Of a stretch of DNA of 64,000 nt, positions 51,977 to 60,441 are shown piece by piece. Origin of the DNA: Candidatus Poribacteria bacterium. GTDB lineage: Bacteria > Poribacteria > WGA-4E > WGA-3G. Positions within the stretch are counted from its first letter, which is position 1, and every line of letters starts with the position of its first letter. Made by a program: the position numbers and the translations under genes. Where the stretch lies: positions 1,384,856-1,448,855 of the forward strand of contig OY282374.1 in the NCBI GenBank assembly GCA_958295815.1, in the 5' to 3' direction. The notes under the pieces are model-generated. The model was not told the DNA's origin, searched no databases, and worked only from the letters and a program-made list of their open reading frames with translations.

Positions 51977-53764
51977 ATGCGTGAATCCAATCAACCTGAA
52001 GACTACTTACAACGCTTACGTCATTCAACCGCGCACATCATGGCGTATGCCGTCCAACAACTATTTCCAGATGGCGAACGGACCGTTAAACTCGCAATCG
52101 GACCTCCGATTGAGAACGAGTTTTACTACGATATGGAGGTTCCACGCCCCATTACACCCGACGATTTCCCAGCAATCGAAAAGCACATGAAGGCAATGAT
52201 TAAATCCAATGTGCCTTTTGAACACGAGACTTGGGACTACGACGCGGCTCGCGAATGGTTCGGTGAAAGAGACCAGAAATTTAAACTTGAATTAATCGAC
52301 GGAATCTCTGACCGGGAAGTCAGCGCGAGCGACGAAGGTGTCGCTGAAGAGGGTGTTTCTATCTATCACAACGGTGATTTCACGGATCTCTGCAAGGGAC
52401 CACACGTTGAAAAGACAGGCGTATGCCGGTATTTCAAACTGCTCCGCGTTTCTGGAGCCTATTGGCGCGGTGATGGCAACCGCGAGCAGTTACAGCGAAT
52501 TTACGGCACCGCATGGGAGACTAAAGCCGACCTTCAGGCGTACTTGACACAGCGCGAAGAAGCCGCGAAACGCGACCATCGCAGATTGGGACGTGAATTA
52601 GAACTTTTCCAGATGCATCCCGAATCTCCTGGCAGTGCTTTTTGGTTACCGAAAGGCGCGTTCATCTATAATCTCTTGTCTGAAAAAGTCCGAAAACTCT
52701 ATCTCAGTGAAGGGTATCAAGAGGTACGAACACCGCTCATCTACGACAGCAGTCTTTGGGAAACCTCAGGGCATTGGGAGCACTTCAAAGACGACATGTT
52801 CCTCATCGAAAGCGAGGATGGTGGATCCGTTAGCGCGCTTAAACCGATGAACTGTCCGGCGCACATGCTGATTTATAAAAGTTCTCGCCATAGTTACCGA
52901 GATCTGCCCTACCGACTACACGACCAAGGGGTGTTACATCGCAACGAAGCCACAGGTACACTCACTGGCTTGTCGCGTGTCCGTCAGATGTGTCAGGATG
53001 ACGCTCACAACTTTGTTACTGAGGATCAGATCGCTGATGAATATGAGCGTATCCTTGGTCTTTTCGAGCGGATCTATGGCACATTTGATTTGCCATTCCG
53101 ATGCGATTTCAGCACACGTAATCCTGACAAGTTTATGGGTGATGTTGCGGTCTGGAACCGTGCGGAAGCGATGCTTGAGGATGTATTGAAAAACAATCAG
53201 GTTGAGTACACTATTGATCCGGGCGAAGCGGCGTTCTACGGTCCTAAACTTGATTTTCAGGTGCGTGATTCACTGAACCGAGATGTCCAGTGTGCTACCG
53301 TTCAACTCGATTTCCAATTGCCTGAACGGTTTGGGCTTATCTATGTCGCGCCCGATGGATCCGAAAAACAACCGGTGGTTATCCATCGTGCGATTTGTGG
53401 CAGTTTTGAACGTTTCATCGCTATGCTCATTGAGCATTATGCTGGAGCATTCCCGACATGGTTATCTCCGGTTCAATGTGTTGTGATGACGATTAGTCAA
53501 CGCTTTGTTGATTACGCCAAAGAGGTCGAGCAGCTTCTGTTGCAGAAAGGGTGCCGTGTTGCGTTGGATAACAGCGACGACAAGATTGGCGCGAAAATCC
53601 GTTTAGCCCGTTTGCAACGCGTCCCGTATATGCTAATTATCGGTGGACGTGAGCAGGAGAACCGCACCGTTAGTGTTCGTAGCCGAGATGAAGGCGACAT
53701 CGGCGCGATGGCACTTGATACCTTCGTTGACAAAATTGTTCAAGAAGCCGATTTAGATTTCTAA
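51977..53764 (+). CDS. thrS: Threonine-tRNA ligase lacking the N-terminal TGS domain
   Basis: Charges tRNA-Thr. The 595-residue protein begins almost directly at the editing domain (RHSTAHIMAYAVQQLFP, then GDFTDLCKGPHV with the zinc-site-like motif), followed by the class II catalytic domain (NCPAHMLIYKSSRHSYRDLP with Cys and His zinc ligands; GTLTGLSRVRQMCQDDAH; VVIHRAICGSFERFIAMLIEH) and the anticodon-binding domain. The about 60-residue TGS domain of E. coli ThrRS is missing. The usual downstream infC-rpmI-rplT genes are not here. Confidence 0.95.
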   Translation: MRESNQPEDYLQRLRHSTAHIMAYAVQQLFPDGERTVKLAIGPPIENEFYYDMEVPRPITPDDFPAIEKHMKAMIKSNVPFEHETWDYDAAREWFGERDQKFKLELIDGISDREVSASDEGVAEEGVSIYHNGDFTDLCKGPHVEKTGVCRYFKLLRVSGAYWRGDGNREQLQRIYGTAWETKADLQAYLTQREEAAKRDHRRLGRELELFQMHPESPGSAFWLPKGAFIYNLLSEKVRKLYLSEGYQEVRTPLIYDSSLWETSGHWEHFKDDMFLIESEDGGSVSALKPMNCPAHMLIYKSSRHSYRDLPYRLHDQGVLHRNEATGTLTGLSRVRQMCQDDAHNFVTEDQIADEYERILGLFERIYGTFDLPFRCDFSTRNPDKFMGDVAVWNRAEAMLEDVLKNNQVEYTIDPGEAAFYGPKLDFQVRDSLNRDVQCATVQLDFQLPERFGLIYVAPDGSEKQPVVIHRAICGSFERFIAMLIEHYAGAFPTWLSPVQCVVMTISQRFVDYAKEVEQLLLQKGCRVALDNSDDKIGAKIRLARLQRVPYMLIIGGREQENRTVSVRSRDEGDIGAMALDTFVDKIVQEADLDF

Positions 53765-53772
53765 TTAATTAA

Positions 53773-53836
53773 TAGGCACGATTTCTAAATTGTACTACTA
53801 AAGCACAATTTGTCTTTGCTTTAGATTTCGTGCCTA
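53773..53836. repeat. TAGGCACGA hairpin repeat after thrS
   Basis: TAGGCACGA (53773-53781) pairs with TCGTGCCTA (53828-53836); a 2-nt mismatch and a TCTAAA/TTTAGA helix extend it. It may end thrS transcription, but there is no T run. It shares ends with the hairpins at 273 and 22508. Confidence 0.65.
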
Positions 53837-53889
53837 CCTTCGTGCGACATTAATAAAAAAATAATATACCCTGAAAAGGAGCATTCCCA

Positions 53890-54522
53890 ATGTATAAGGT
53901 TTTGGCAGCTAAGACTGTCGCATATAAATTTACACTGTACGCTGTTCTGATTGGAGTAATAGTTTTTAGCAGTTGTAGTTCCTCTAAGCAGGTCACCCGC
54001 GTTGATGCCGACACCACAATTGATCTCTCTGGACGTTGGAACGACACGGATTCGCGTATGGTCGCTGATGATATTATTCAGGACTGTTTAACTCATCCTT
54101 GGATTAACGATCACGGTATCAGTACCGGTGGCAAACCCGTTGTGATTGTCGGGGGCATCCGCAATAAAAGCATGGAACATATTCCTGTTGCTACATTTAT
54201 AACCGATATTGAACGTGCCTTCATCAACTCTGGAAAGGTTCGTACTGTCTCCAGTTCGAGTGAGCGTGGCGAGATTCGTGAAGAACGCGCTGATCAAGGA
54301 GAATTCGCCGCAATCGAAACCATTAAACGGATGGGACGCGAACTCGGTGCCGACTACATGATGACGGGTGAGATTAACACTATTGAAGACCGTGAAGGTG
54401 GCGATCAGGTTGTTTTCTATCAGACGGATCTCACACTGACGAACATTGAGACAAACGAGAAGATCTGGATCGGGAATAAGAAAATTAAAAAATTTGTCGG
54501 ACGTGGCAAGTTTAAAATGTAG
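53890..54522 (+). CDS. LpoB-like lipoprotein (penicillin-binding protein activator family)
   Basis: LpoB lipoproteins reach from the outer membrane to activate the peptidoglycan synthase PBP1b. The 210-residue protein has a signal peptide with lipobox VFSSC (Cys near residue 29), then family segments DLSGRWNDTDSRMVADDII, KPVVIVGGIRNKSMEHIP, ATFITDIERAFINSGKVR and ELGADYMMTGEINTIED. AAAAGGAG lies eight nt before the ATG. It is followed by a COG3014-type lipoprotein, the same pairing as in many gammaproteobacteria. Confidence 0.88.
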   Translation: MYKVLAAKTVAYKFTLYAVLIGVIVFSSCSSSKQVTRVDADTTIDLSGRWNDTDSRMVADDIIQDCLTHPWINDHGISTGGKPVVIVGGIRNKSMEHIPVATFITDIERAFINSGKVRTVSSSSERGEIREERADQGEFAAIETIKRMGRELGADYMMTGEINTIEDREGGDQVVFYQTDLTLTNIETNEKIWIGNKKIKKFVGRGKFKM

Positions 54523-54638
54523 TCCAACCTTCAGACCTCGTCTCAATGAATCTGTTTAGGTTAGTTCCAAGTCTGTTCCTATTTGGCAGTCTTGTTTGGG
54601 TGGGTCTCCGTGCCTGCCCATTGAATCTGCGGAGGCAC

Positions 54639-55973
54639 ATGATTAAAACACTTCCCTTTCTGCTTATTCTTTCTCTGATGATAGGGTGTGGCGGCTATAA
54701 GTTTTCGGAAGTCATAGAACCGTTGGAGACAGGACAGCCAGAAAATGCCTATACCTATCTTCAGGAACATACACCGGAAAAGCCAGATATTCCTTTTCTG
54801 TTTGAATTGGGATTGGTTGCCCATTATGCCAATCACTATTCCGAAAGCAGTGGAGCACTCGATCAAGCCGGGGATATTGCAGAGGATCGTTATACGAAAA
54901 GTGTTTCAAAAGAGGTGAGTTCACTGGTCACCTCCGACAAATTGCGTCCGTATGCCGGGACTCGATATGAACGTCTTTTGAGCCACTATTATCGGGCACT
55001 CAACTATGTTTACCAAGGTCAGTTAGACGGGGCATTGGTAGAGTGCCGTCGTGCCACGGGTCTAATAAACTACTTCAAGGGTGAAGACGAAGATTACGAT
55101 TTCTTGGGAACCGGGTTTCTGGCATACTTTTCTGGTATGCTTTTTGAGGCATCAGGGGAGTGGAATGATGCTTACATCTCCTACAAGCAAGCCGCAGAAT
55201 ACTACCAAAACGCAGCGGAAAAAACCGGTGTAGAGATGCCAGATGATATTGGCAATTCACTGATTCGGTTGGCGCGTAAACTCGGGTTTACCGACGATCT
55301 TGAGCGTTACCGTCGACAGTATGGCGAATCGCCTAATCTTTCCAAAGACTATGGTGAGTTAATTCTCTTTTATGAGACTGGCTACGTTCCGCCGAAACGT
55401 GAGGAGTCTTTGACATTCCCGATCCTCAAAACAGATGATGTGGAAGATGATAAGTTTGTTCCGACGCTTATGGGACGCCAAGGAAGGACCTATAAGGATG
55501 TTGAATTGGAGTATCTCCTTCGTGTTGCAATCCCGACGATCGGTTCACATCGACCACGTCTTGCAGGGGTTGAAGTTGCAGCTGGTGCGGTGAAAGGGAG
55601 CGGTATGCTTGTGGCAGATGTAGAAAAAATCGCGATTGAAACCTTCAATGCCCAACGCCCGATGATCCTTTTACGAACTTTACTCCGTGCTGTCGGGAAA
55701 TATTTAATCTATCGGAAGGCAAATAATGAAAATGAAGCGTTAGGGCTTCTCGTGAACCTTGCTGGGGTTGTGACGGAGCAGGCAGATACGCGCTCATGGA
55801 AAACCCTACCGAATCAGATTTTTGTAGTGCGGATGTCGCTCCCCGCAGGCACGCATACCCTCAATCTCTCATTTTTAAGTGCGAACGGACGGGGTAGCCG
55901 ACGAGAATCCGTTCCAGATATTAAGATTAATCCGAATCGGATAACCTTTCTGAATTACCGAACGTACGAATAG
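54639..55973 (+). CDS. COG3014 family lipoprotein
   Basis: Lipoprotein of 444 residues, function unknown, commonly encoded next to LpoB. ATG 54639 gives a signal peptide with lipobox LMIGC; the frame is open to 54546 without added homology. TPR-like helices follow (ERLLSHYYRALNYVYQGQLDGALVECRRA, split over two helices), then a beta-rich C-terminal domain (RVAIPTIGSHRPRLAG; LPAGTHTLNLSFLSANG). Its position suggests a role with LpoB in the cell envelope. Confidence 0.82.
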   Translation: MIKTLPFLLILSLMIGCGGYKFSEVIEPLETGQPENAYTYLQEHTPEKPDIPFLFELGLVAHYANHYSESSGALDQAGDIAEDRYTKSVSKEVSSLVTSDKLRPYAGTRYERLLSHYYRALNYVYQGQLDGALVECRRATGLINYFKGEDEDYDFLGTGFLAYFSGMLFEASGEWNDAYISYKQAAEYYQNAAEKTGVEMPDDIGNSLIRLARKLGFTDDLERYRRQYGESPNLSKDYGELILFYETGYVPPKREESLTFPILKTDDVEDDKFVPTLMGRQGRTYKDVELEYLLRVAIPTIGSHRPRLAGVEVAAGAVKGSGMLVADVEKIAIETFNAQRPMILLRTLLRAVGKYLIYRKANNENEALGLLVNLAGVVTEQADTRSWKTLPNQIFVVRMSLPAGTHTLNLSFLSANGRGSRRESVPDIKINPNRITFLNYRTYE

Positions 55974-56004
55974 GTCGCCTTTGGTCGCGACATGGACAAA
56001 AAAC

Positions 56005-57165
56005 ATGGAACGTATCTATTTAGATTACAACGCTACGACGCCTCTCCGTCCCGAAGTTCGGGACGCAATGATGCCTTATCTTATGGAGGCATTCGGCAAC
56101 GGCTCCAGTATTCACGCCTATGGGCGCGAAGCACGTACCGCTATTGATACCGCACGCGAACAGGTTGCCGAACTCATCGGTGCCAAGAGTCCGAGTGAGA
56201 TTGTCTTCACTGGAAGCGGTACCGAGGCAGATAACCACGCCATCAAAGGCTTAACCGAATTACAAAAGAGCCGGGGCAAAGGTGATCATATCATCACCTC
56301 GTCCGTGGAGCATCACGCCGTTTTGCATAGTTGTCAATATCTGGAACAGCGCGGTTTTGAGGTAACCTATCTTCCTGTAGATAGATACGGACGGGTTAGC
56401 GTTGAACAACTCCGCGAGGCGATCCGCGATACCACGGTGCTAATCTCCATTATGCATGTTAACAACGAGAACGGCACCGTCCAACCCCTTGAAGAGATAT
56501 GCGAAATCGCACAGGAACATGAGATCCCTTTCCACACCGATGCTGTGCAGTCGGTTGGCAAATTAAAGATGAACGTTCAGGAATTCGGCGTGAACCTTCT
56601 CGCGTTTTCTGGACACAAGATTTACGCGCCCAAGGGTATTGGTGTCCTCTATATCCGCCGCGGCACCCGATTGGCGAATCTTGTCCACGGTGGTTCACAT
56701 GAACGCAACCGCCGTGCTGGATCCGAGAATGTACCTGCTATCGTTGGGCTTGGTGCTGCTGCTGATCTTGCGAAACAGGAGCAGGATTCTTATGCCGAAC
56801 ATCTTGGTCGCTTAACGAATCTCCTACGCGAAGGCTTGGATGCACATATTAATCGGTTACACTACAACGGGCATCCTGACCACTGCGCACCTGGCACTCT
56901 TAACGTTTCGTTTGAGTCTGTGGAGGGTGAAAGCCTCATTTTGCGGTTAGACATGGAAGGCATCTGTGTCTCGACGGGTTCTGCCTGTACCTCTGGCTCT
57001 ATGGAGCCGTCGCACGTTCTCGCCGCGCTTGGCTTACCGCCGAGATTAGCACAAGGCACCGTCCGCTTTTCCCTCGGCAGAAACACCACCGAAGCCGAAA
57101 TTGATGCGGTTATTGCTAAATTGCCGAAGGTTATCCAGCAGATGCGGACTCTATATAGAGGATAG
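56005..57165 (+). CDS. Cysteine desulfurase (NifS/IscS type)
   Basis: Provides sulfur for Fe-S clusters and tRNA thiolation. The 386-residue protein has IYLDYNATTPLRPEV at its start, EHHAVLHSCQYL (PLP-stacking His), HTDAVQSVGKL (PLP Asp), FSGHKIYAPKGIG (Schiff-base Lys) and STGSACTSGSMEPSHVL with the catalytic Cys in a short loop. ATG 56005 marks the start of homology; an in-frame TTG at 55981 is possible. No iscU or iscR is adjacent; nfuA is 35 kb away in this window. Confidence 0.94.
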   Translation: MERIYLDYNATTPLRPEVRDAMMPYLMEAFGNGSSIHAYGREARTAIDTAREQVAELIGAKSPSEIVFTGSGTEADNHAIKGLTELQKSRGKGDHIITSSVEHHAVLHSCQYLEQRGFEVTYLPVDRYGRVSVEQLREAIRDTTVLISIMHVNNENGTVQPLEEICEIAQEHEIPFHTDAVQSVGKLKMNVQEFGVNLLAFSGHKIYAPKGIGVLYIRRGTRLANLVHGGSHERNRRAGSENVPAIVGLGAAADLAKQEQDSYAEHLGRLTNLLREGLDAHINRLHYNGHPDHCAPGTLNVSFESVEGESLILRLDMEGICVSTGSACTSGSMEPSHVLAALGLPPRLAQGTVRFSLGRNTTEAEIDAVIAKLPKVIQQMRTLYRG

Positions 57166-57485
57166 ATACTTTTCTCTTCCTGTAGAAGTGATCTCTTAGT
57201 CGCGACTCTTTCCCTACTCAACATAATTTCCCCTTAAAATCGGTAGATGAGGCTTCATGAAGATAAAAAAATAATTCGGTAATATCTCAACATCTGGATG
57301 CCCGGATTTGGTTGTGAATAGATCAAATCCATTCCTTGTATTACATTCTTGTTCGGGGAGTTTCGTTAACCCGCGTCCCCAACAAGTTGGGGCATCCAAA
57401 AAACACTTATTTAAATTCTTAAACCTCATCTAACCTCGCCGATCCTACCACAACCAGCAACCTGTTTGTAAAGACTTAAGCATAG
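57166..57485. other. Gene-free region with structured sequence and possible transposon remnant
   Basis: No convincing gene. A diverged copy of the GTAGGAG repeat lies at 57181-57205. A 71-codon minus-strand frame (57429-57214, PTCWGRGLTKLPEQECNT) covers most of the rest and could be the decayed 3' end of an IS200/IS605-type tnpB with its end hairpin, but this is only a suggestion. Confidence 0.4.
57295..57398. ncRNA. Candidate structured RNA or transposon end with four helices
   Basis: Outer arms TGGATGCCC (57295-57303) and GGGCATCCA (57390-57398) are perfect complements. Inside are GGATTTG/CAAATCC (57304-57330), CGGG/CCCG (57354-57373) and CCCCAAC/GTTGGGG (57377-57392). The last hairpin and the outer stem share GGG, so they exclude each other, as in a switch. 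Orientation is unknown. Confidence 0.35.
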
Positions 57486-57570
57486 CCCTTTTTTGTGCAG
57501 GCTAATGTCCTTTTTCGTGCAGCTTAACTCGTTGAATCCACTGATTTACCGTAAATTCAGTGATTTAAAC
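57486..57570 (+). promoter_or_regulatory. Candidate activator sites upstream of the sigma-54 promoter
   Basis: Two direct copies of CCCTTTTTTGTGCAGGCTAA (57486-57505 and 57508-57527; 16 of 20 identical, period 22) are followed by an imperfect 40-bp palindrome (57531-57570, core CACTGA...TCAGTG). Both lie just upstream of the -24 box, where a sigma-54 activator could bind. Confidence 0.5.
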
Positions 57571-57571
57571 G

Positions 57572-57588
57572 TTGGCACGAAAATTGCT
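57572..57588 (+). promoter_or_regulatory. Sigma-54 promoter
   Basis: TTGGCACGAAAATTGCT matches the sigma-54 consensus YTGGCACG-N4-TTGCW at every defined position. The expected start of transcription (near 57598) is 35 nt before the ATG of the DUF4159 gene, which has its own ribosome site. Confidence 0.85.
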
Positions 57589-57632
57589 TATATCTCTATA
57601 TCAACAATTTTACGTTTTGGGGGTAAGGAGAT

Positions 57633-59099
57633 ATGAAAGGCAAAGTAACCTCATCTGCTTTTATGATTGCGTTGGTGTTTCACGCGATTATTGCTTTTTT
57701 CGTTGGAATCTATCTGCTCGGACAGACCAGAGAGTTTAAAGATTTGATAGGTATCGAAATCCTCCGACCAAAGGAGCGACCGATGCCTAAAGTGGCGAGG
57801 TCTGTCGTTAAACCTGCTATTAAGCCGACTGTCCCGATGCAAAACATTGTCATTGAACAGATTCTGGTACAACCACGCGAGGAGATTATACCTCTCCGCG
57901 AGCCTCGGTTCCGACTGCAGACAGCCCTCGGGTTTTCAAGCCGAACCGTCAAAGTAAAGCCACCACCACGGTCGAATGAATCGAAGGCGATTATGCCGGG
58001 ATCAGCGATACCAATAGATGTGATACATGCTGATTTGCTGGTGTCGGATGCTCCTGATGCCTTATCATTTTCCGCACCTGTGATAACGGTGCCGTCTGCC
58101 CGGACGAAACGCATCTTCCGTGGTATCGCCGGGCAATTGGAAATTTCTATTGAAAGTCCACCAGGTCTTGCAATGGTTGAGAACATCGGTGCAGCACCTG
58201 ATGCTCTTGGTGATGTCGTTGAAAACGTTACGCTTTCCAAGTATACTGTCCCCCCACTACCTAAGGGTGAACCAGGTGGACGTGTGGTTGGTAAAGGTAG
58301 AGACATCCAAGGTGTATTTCGTTTTACACGTATCCGACACACACTCTCTGATTGGTGGGCTGATTCTTCTGCTCTCAATGCCCTAACGAAGTGGCTCAAC
58401 GAACGCACCAAGATTAAAACTGACATGAGCGTTGAAGGTGGCGCATTGAAACTCACCGATGCAAGTCTTTTCAAAACGCCTCTCGTTTTTATGACAGGAC
58501 ATGATCCAGCCCTTGTCCGCTCTCGCGATCTTATGGGAAAAGAGTATAGTGCTGGTAGAGTTGATGGTCGTTTGTCTGAAGGTGAAGCAGCAGGGTTGCG
58601 TCGCTATCTCGTTGAAAAAGGCGGGTTTCTCGTCTTTGACGACTGTGGTGTAACTGCTCCTGCACAAGCAATGGTTCGGCTTTTTCTCTCGCAGATGCGG
58701 TATGTTATGCCTGAATATCATATTGAACGGATTTCCAACAATCACGAAATTTACAATAACTTCTATGGGATGGGTGGTCCCCCAATCGGATACGACGTCT
58801 TCTGGTGGGGCACACGTCCGCCGAAAAGAAGCTATCTTGAAGGTATCTCCGTCGGTGAAAAACTCTCCGTTGTCGTTATCCGTCGTGACTACATGTGCGC
58901 AATGGAGACTGTTAGTCTTCCTGCGCGTAGCGTTCACTATTCACCAGGGGTCTATCGTTTCATGACGAACGTTGTGGTGTATGCGTTGACACATGGTGGA
59001 ATCTCGGACTACTCCGGTTATATCCCAGAATCGGTGTTGGGCTCAATGGAGTTTCCCACACACCCACCTGCGGCTGTGAGGGTTAGTGGTTTTGAGTAG
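57633..59099 (+). CDS. DUF4159 domain protein with TonB-like N-terminus
   Basis: A 488-residue protein with one N-terminal membrane helix (FMIALVFHAIIAFFVGIYLLG), a Pro/Lys/Arg-rich stretch like that of TonB (KERPMPKVARSVVKPAIKP), a linker, and from about residue 225 a DUF4159 domain (VFRFTRIRHTLSDWWADSSA; VFMTGHDPALVRSRD; GGFLVFDDCG). DUF4159 has a glutamine-amidotransferase-like fold and its function is unknown; it often occurs with MoxR/BatA genes. AAGGAG lies just before the ATG. It is driven by a sigma-54 promoter. Confidence 0.85.
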   Translation: MKGKVTSSAFMIALVFHAIIAFFVGIYLLGQTREFKDLIGIEILRPKERPMPKVARSVVKPAIKPTVPMQNIVIEQILVQPREEIIPLREPRFRLQTALGFSSRTVKVKPPPRSNESKAIMPGSAIPIDVIHADLLVSDAPDALSFSAPVITVPSARTKRIFRGIAGQLEISIESPPGLAMVENIGAAPDALGDVVENVTLSKYTVPPLPKGEPGGRVVGKGRDIQGVFRFTRIRHTLSDWWADSSALNALTKWLNERTKIKTDMSVEGGALKLTDASLFKTPLVFMTGHDPALVRSRDLMGKEYSAGRVDGRLSEGEAAGLRRYLVEKGGFLVFDDCGVTAPAQAMVRLFLSQMRYVMPEYHIERISNNHEIYNNFYGMGGPPIGYDVFWWGTRPPKRSYLEGISVGEKLSVVVIRRDYMCAMETVSLPARSVHYSPGVYRFMTNVVVYALTHGGISDYSGYIPESVLGSMEFPTHPPAAVRVSGFE

Positions 59100-59163
59100 G
59101 ACTCTTGTAGATAAGCGTAGTTGAAAACTGACCACTTCACCAAGGGGTATTCAGTTATCCACC

Positions 59164-59187
59164 GATGGGTCTGAAAACCATCTTTTT
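59164..59187 (+). terminator. Weak terminator after the DUF4159 gene
   Basis: GATGG/CCATC with a 9-nt loop followed by TTTTT, 65 nt past the stop. The stem is short. Confidence 0.45.
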
Positions 59188-59233
59188 AATCTTTCCTATT
59201 GGTAACTTTATTAAGCGGAATTCGTGTTTTCTA

Positions 59234-59261
59234 TTGACAAAAAAAGTAGATACCATAAAAT
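59234..59261 (+). promoter_or_regulatory. Sigma-70 promoter of the tandem dehydrogenase genes
   Basis: TTGACA (59234-59239), 16-nt spacer, TAAAAT (59256-59261), 68 nt before the first gene. Confidence 0.7.
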
Positions 59262-59328
59262 AGGATGGATAGTTTTTAGAATATCCCACACCCTTAACCG
59301 ACTTTAATATTATCAAAGGACCCAATAT

Positions 59329-60408
59329 ATGGAAAAGACGCATCTACTTCAGGCTCCGCATCTCCATGCAATCTCACGCAACATATTCGTCGCTGCTGGT
59401 GTGGCACGACACATTGCAGAGGATGTATCTGAAATCCTCGTCAACGCCAACCTTGCCGGTCATGATTCCCATGGTGTGTTACGTGTGCCTGCCTATTTAC
59501 GTGGCATTGATGGAGGATCCCTAAAGCCCACAGCAGAGCCCAAAGTCCTCGCAGAGACCGCTAATACCTTGAGCGTTGATGGTCAAGGCAGCTTCGGACA
59601 CTACGCCTCACGTTGGTCTATCCACAAAGCTATTGAAAAGGCGAAAACATCTGCTTCCTGCTCTGTTAGCATTCGTAACACCGGGCATATTGGACGTTTA
59701 GGCGAATATGCAGAAGCGGCGGCAAGAGCCGGATGTATCTCACTGATCAGTGTCGGCGGCGGCGGTAGAGGCAGAGGACCCACTGTGCCTTTTGGCGGTG
59801 CTGAAGGTGCTTTTGGGACAAACCCGATCGCTATCGGTGTGCCGACTGGAGATGATAGTCCATTTATCGTTGATTACGCCACGAGTATGGTTGCCGAAGG
59901 GAAAATACAGGTCGCTCGGAGCAAAGGCATTGATTTACCGGAAGGCTGTATCCTTGATAAAGCCGGGAATCCAAGCGTCAAACCCGCTGATTTCTACGAT
60001 GGTGGTTCGCTCCTCGCATTCGGAAAACATAAAGGCTACGCCCTCGCTATGTTTACCTGTCTCCTCGGTGGATTGGCAGGCACATTTGATGTGGAGCAGG
60101 GATCAATGAATGGCATTTTCATGCAAGCAGTTGATGTCAACGCCTTCACACCGGTCGCTGAATACCAGAAAGGTGTCCGCGCCTTCTTAGATGGTATTAA
60201 ATCTACGCCACCTGCTCTTGGCTTTGATGAAGTATTAGTTCCTGGTGATTTTGAGTACCGATCCCGAACCCAGAGATTGGTGGATGGTGTTGAAATACCC
60301 GATACCATTTACAATCAACTGCAAGAGTGTGCAGACGAACTCGGTATTACCATCGGTGAGGACACTGTTGAAGAAGATGACAAGGCGCACTACGGTCCGA
60401 TTTCGTAG
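59329..60408 (+). CDS. Ldh2 family malate/L-lactate/ureidoglycolate-type dehydrogenase, copy 1
   Basis: NAD(P)-dependent 2-hydroxyacid dehydrogenase of the MDH2/Ldh2 family, 359 residues. Family features: ANLAGHDSHGVLRVPAYL (catalytic His), NTGHIGRLGEYAEAAAR, GAFGTNPIAIGVPTGD, DYATSMVAEGKIQVAR and FGKHKGYALAMFTCLLGG. AGGA lies eight nt before the ATG. A paralogue follows after 33 nt. The substrate (malate, lactate, sulfolactate, ureidoglycolate or a sugar acid) cannot be told from sequence alone. Confidence 0.9.
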   Translation: MEKTHLLQAPHLHAISRNIFVAAGVARHIAEDVSEILVNANLAGHDSHGVLRVPAYLRGIDGGSLKPTAEPKVLAETANTLSVDGQGSFGHYASRWSIHKAIEKAKTSASCSVSIRNTGHIGRLGEYAEAAARAGCISLISVGGGGRGRGPTVPFGGAEGAFGTNPIAIGVPTGDDSPFIVDYATSMVAEGKIQVARSKGIDLPEGCILDKAGNPSVKPADFYDGGSLLAFGKHKGYALAMFTCLLGGLAGTFDVEQGSMNGIFMQAVDVNAFTPVAEYQKGVRAFLDGIKSTPPALGFDEVLVPGDFEYRSRTQRLVDGVEIPDTIYNQLQECADELGITIGEDTVEEDDKAHYGPIS

Positions 60409-60441
60409 CCATGTATAAGAATAGGATAGGAGGCACCTATC

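Noticed and set aside
57710..58474. Open minus-strand frame of 254 codons opposite the DUF4159 gene
   Set aside because: It mirrors codon bias of the real gene, which has a promoter, ribosome site and family domain.
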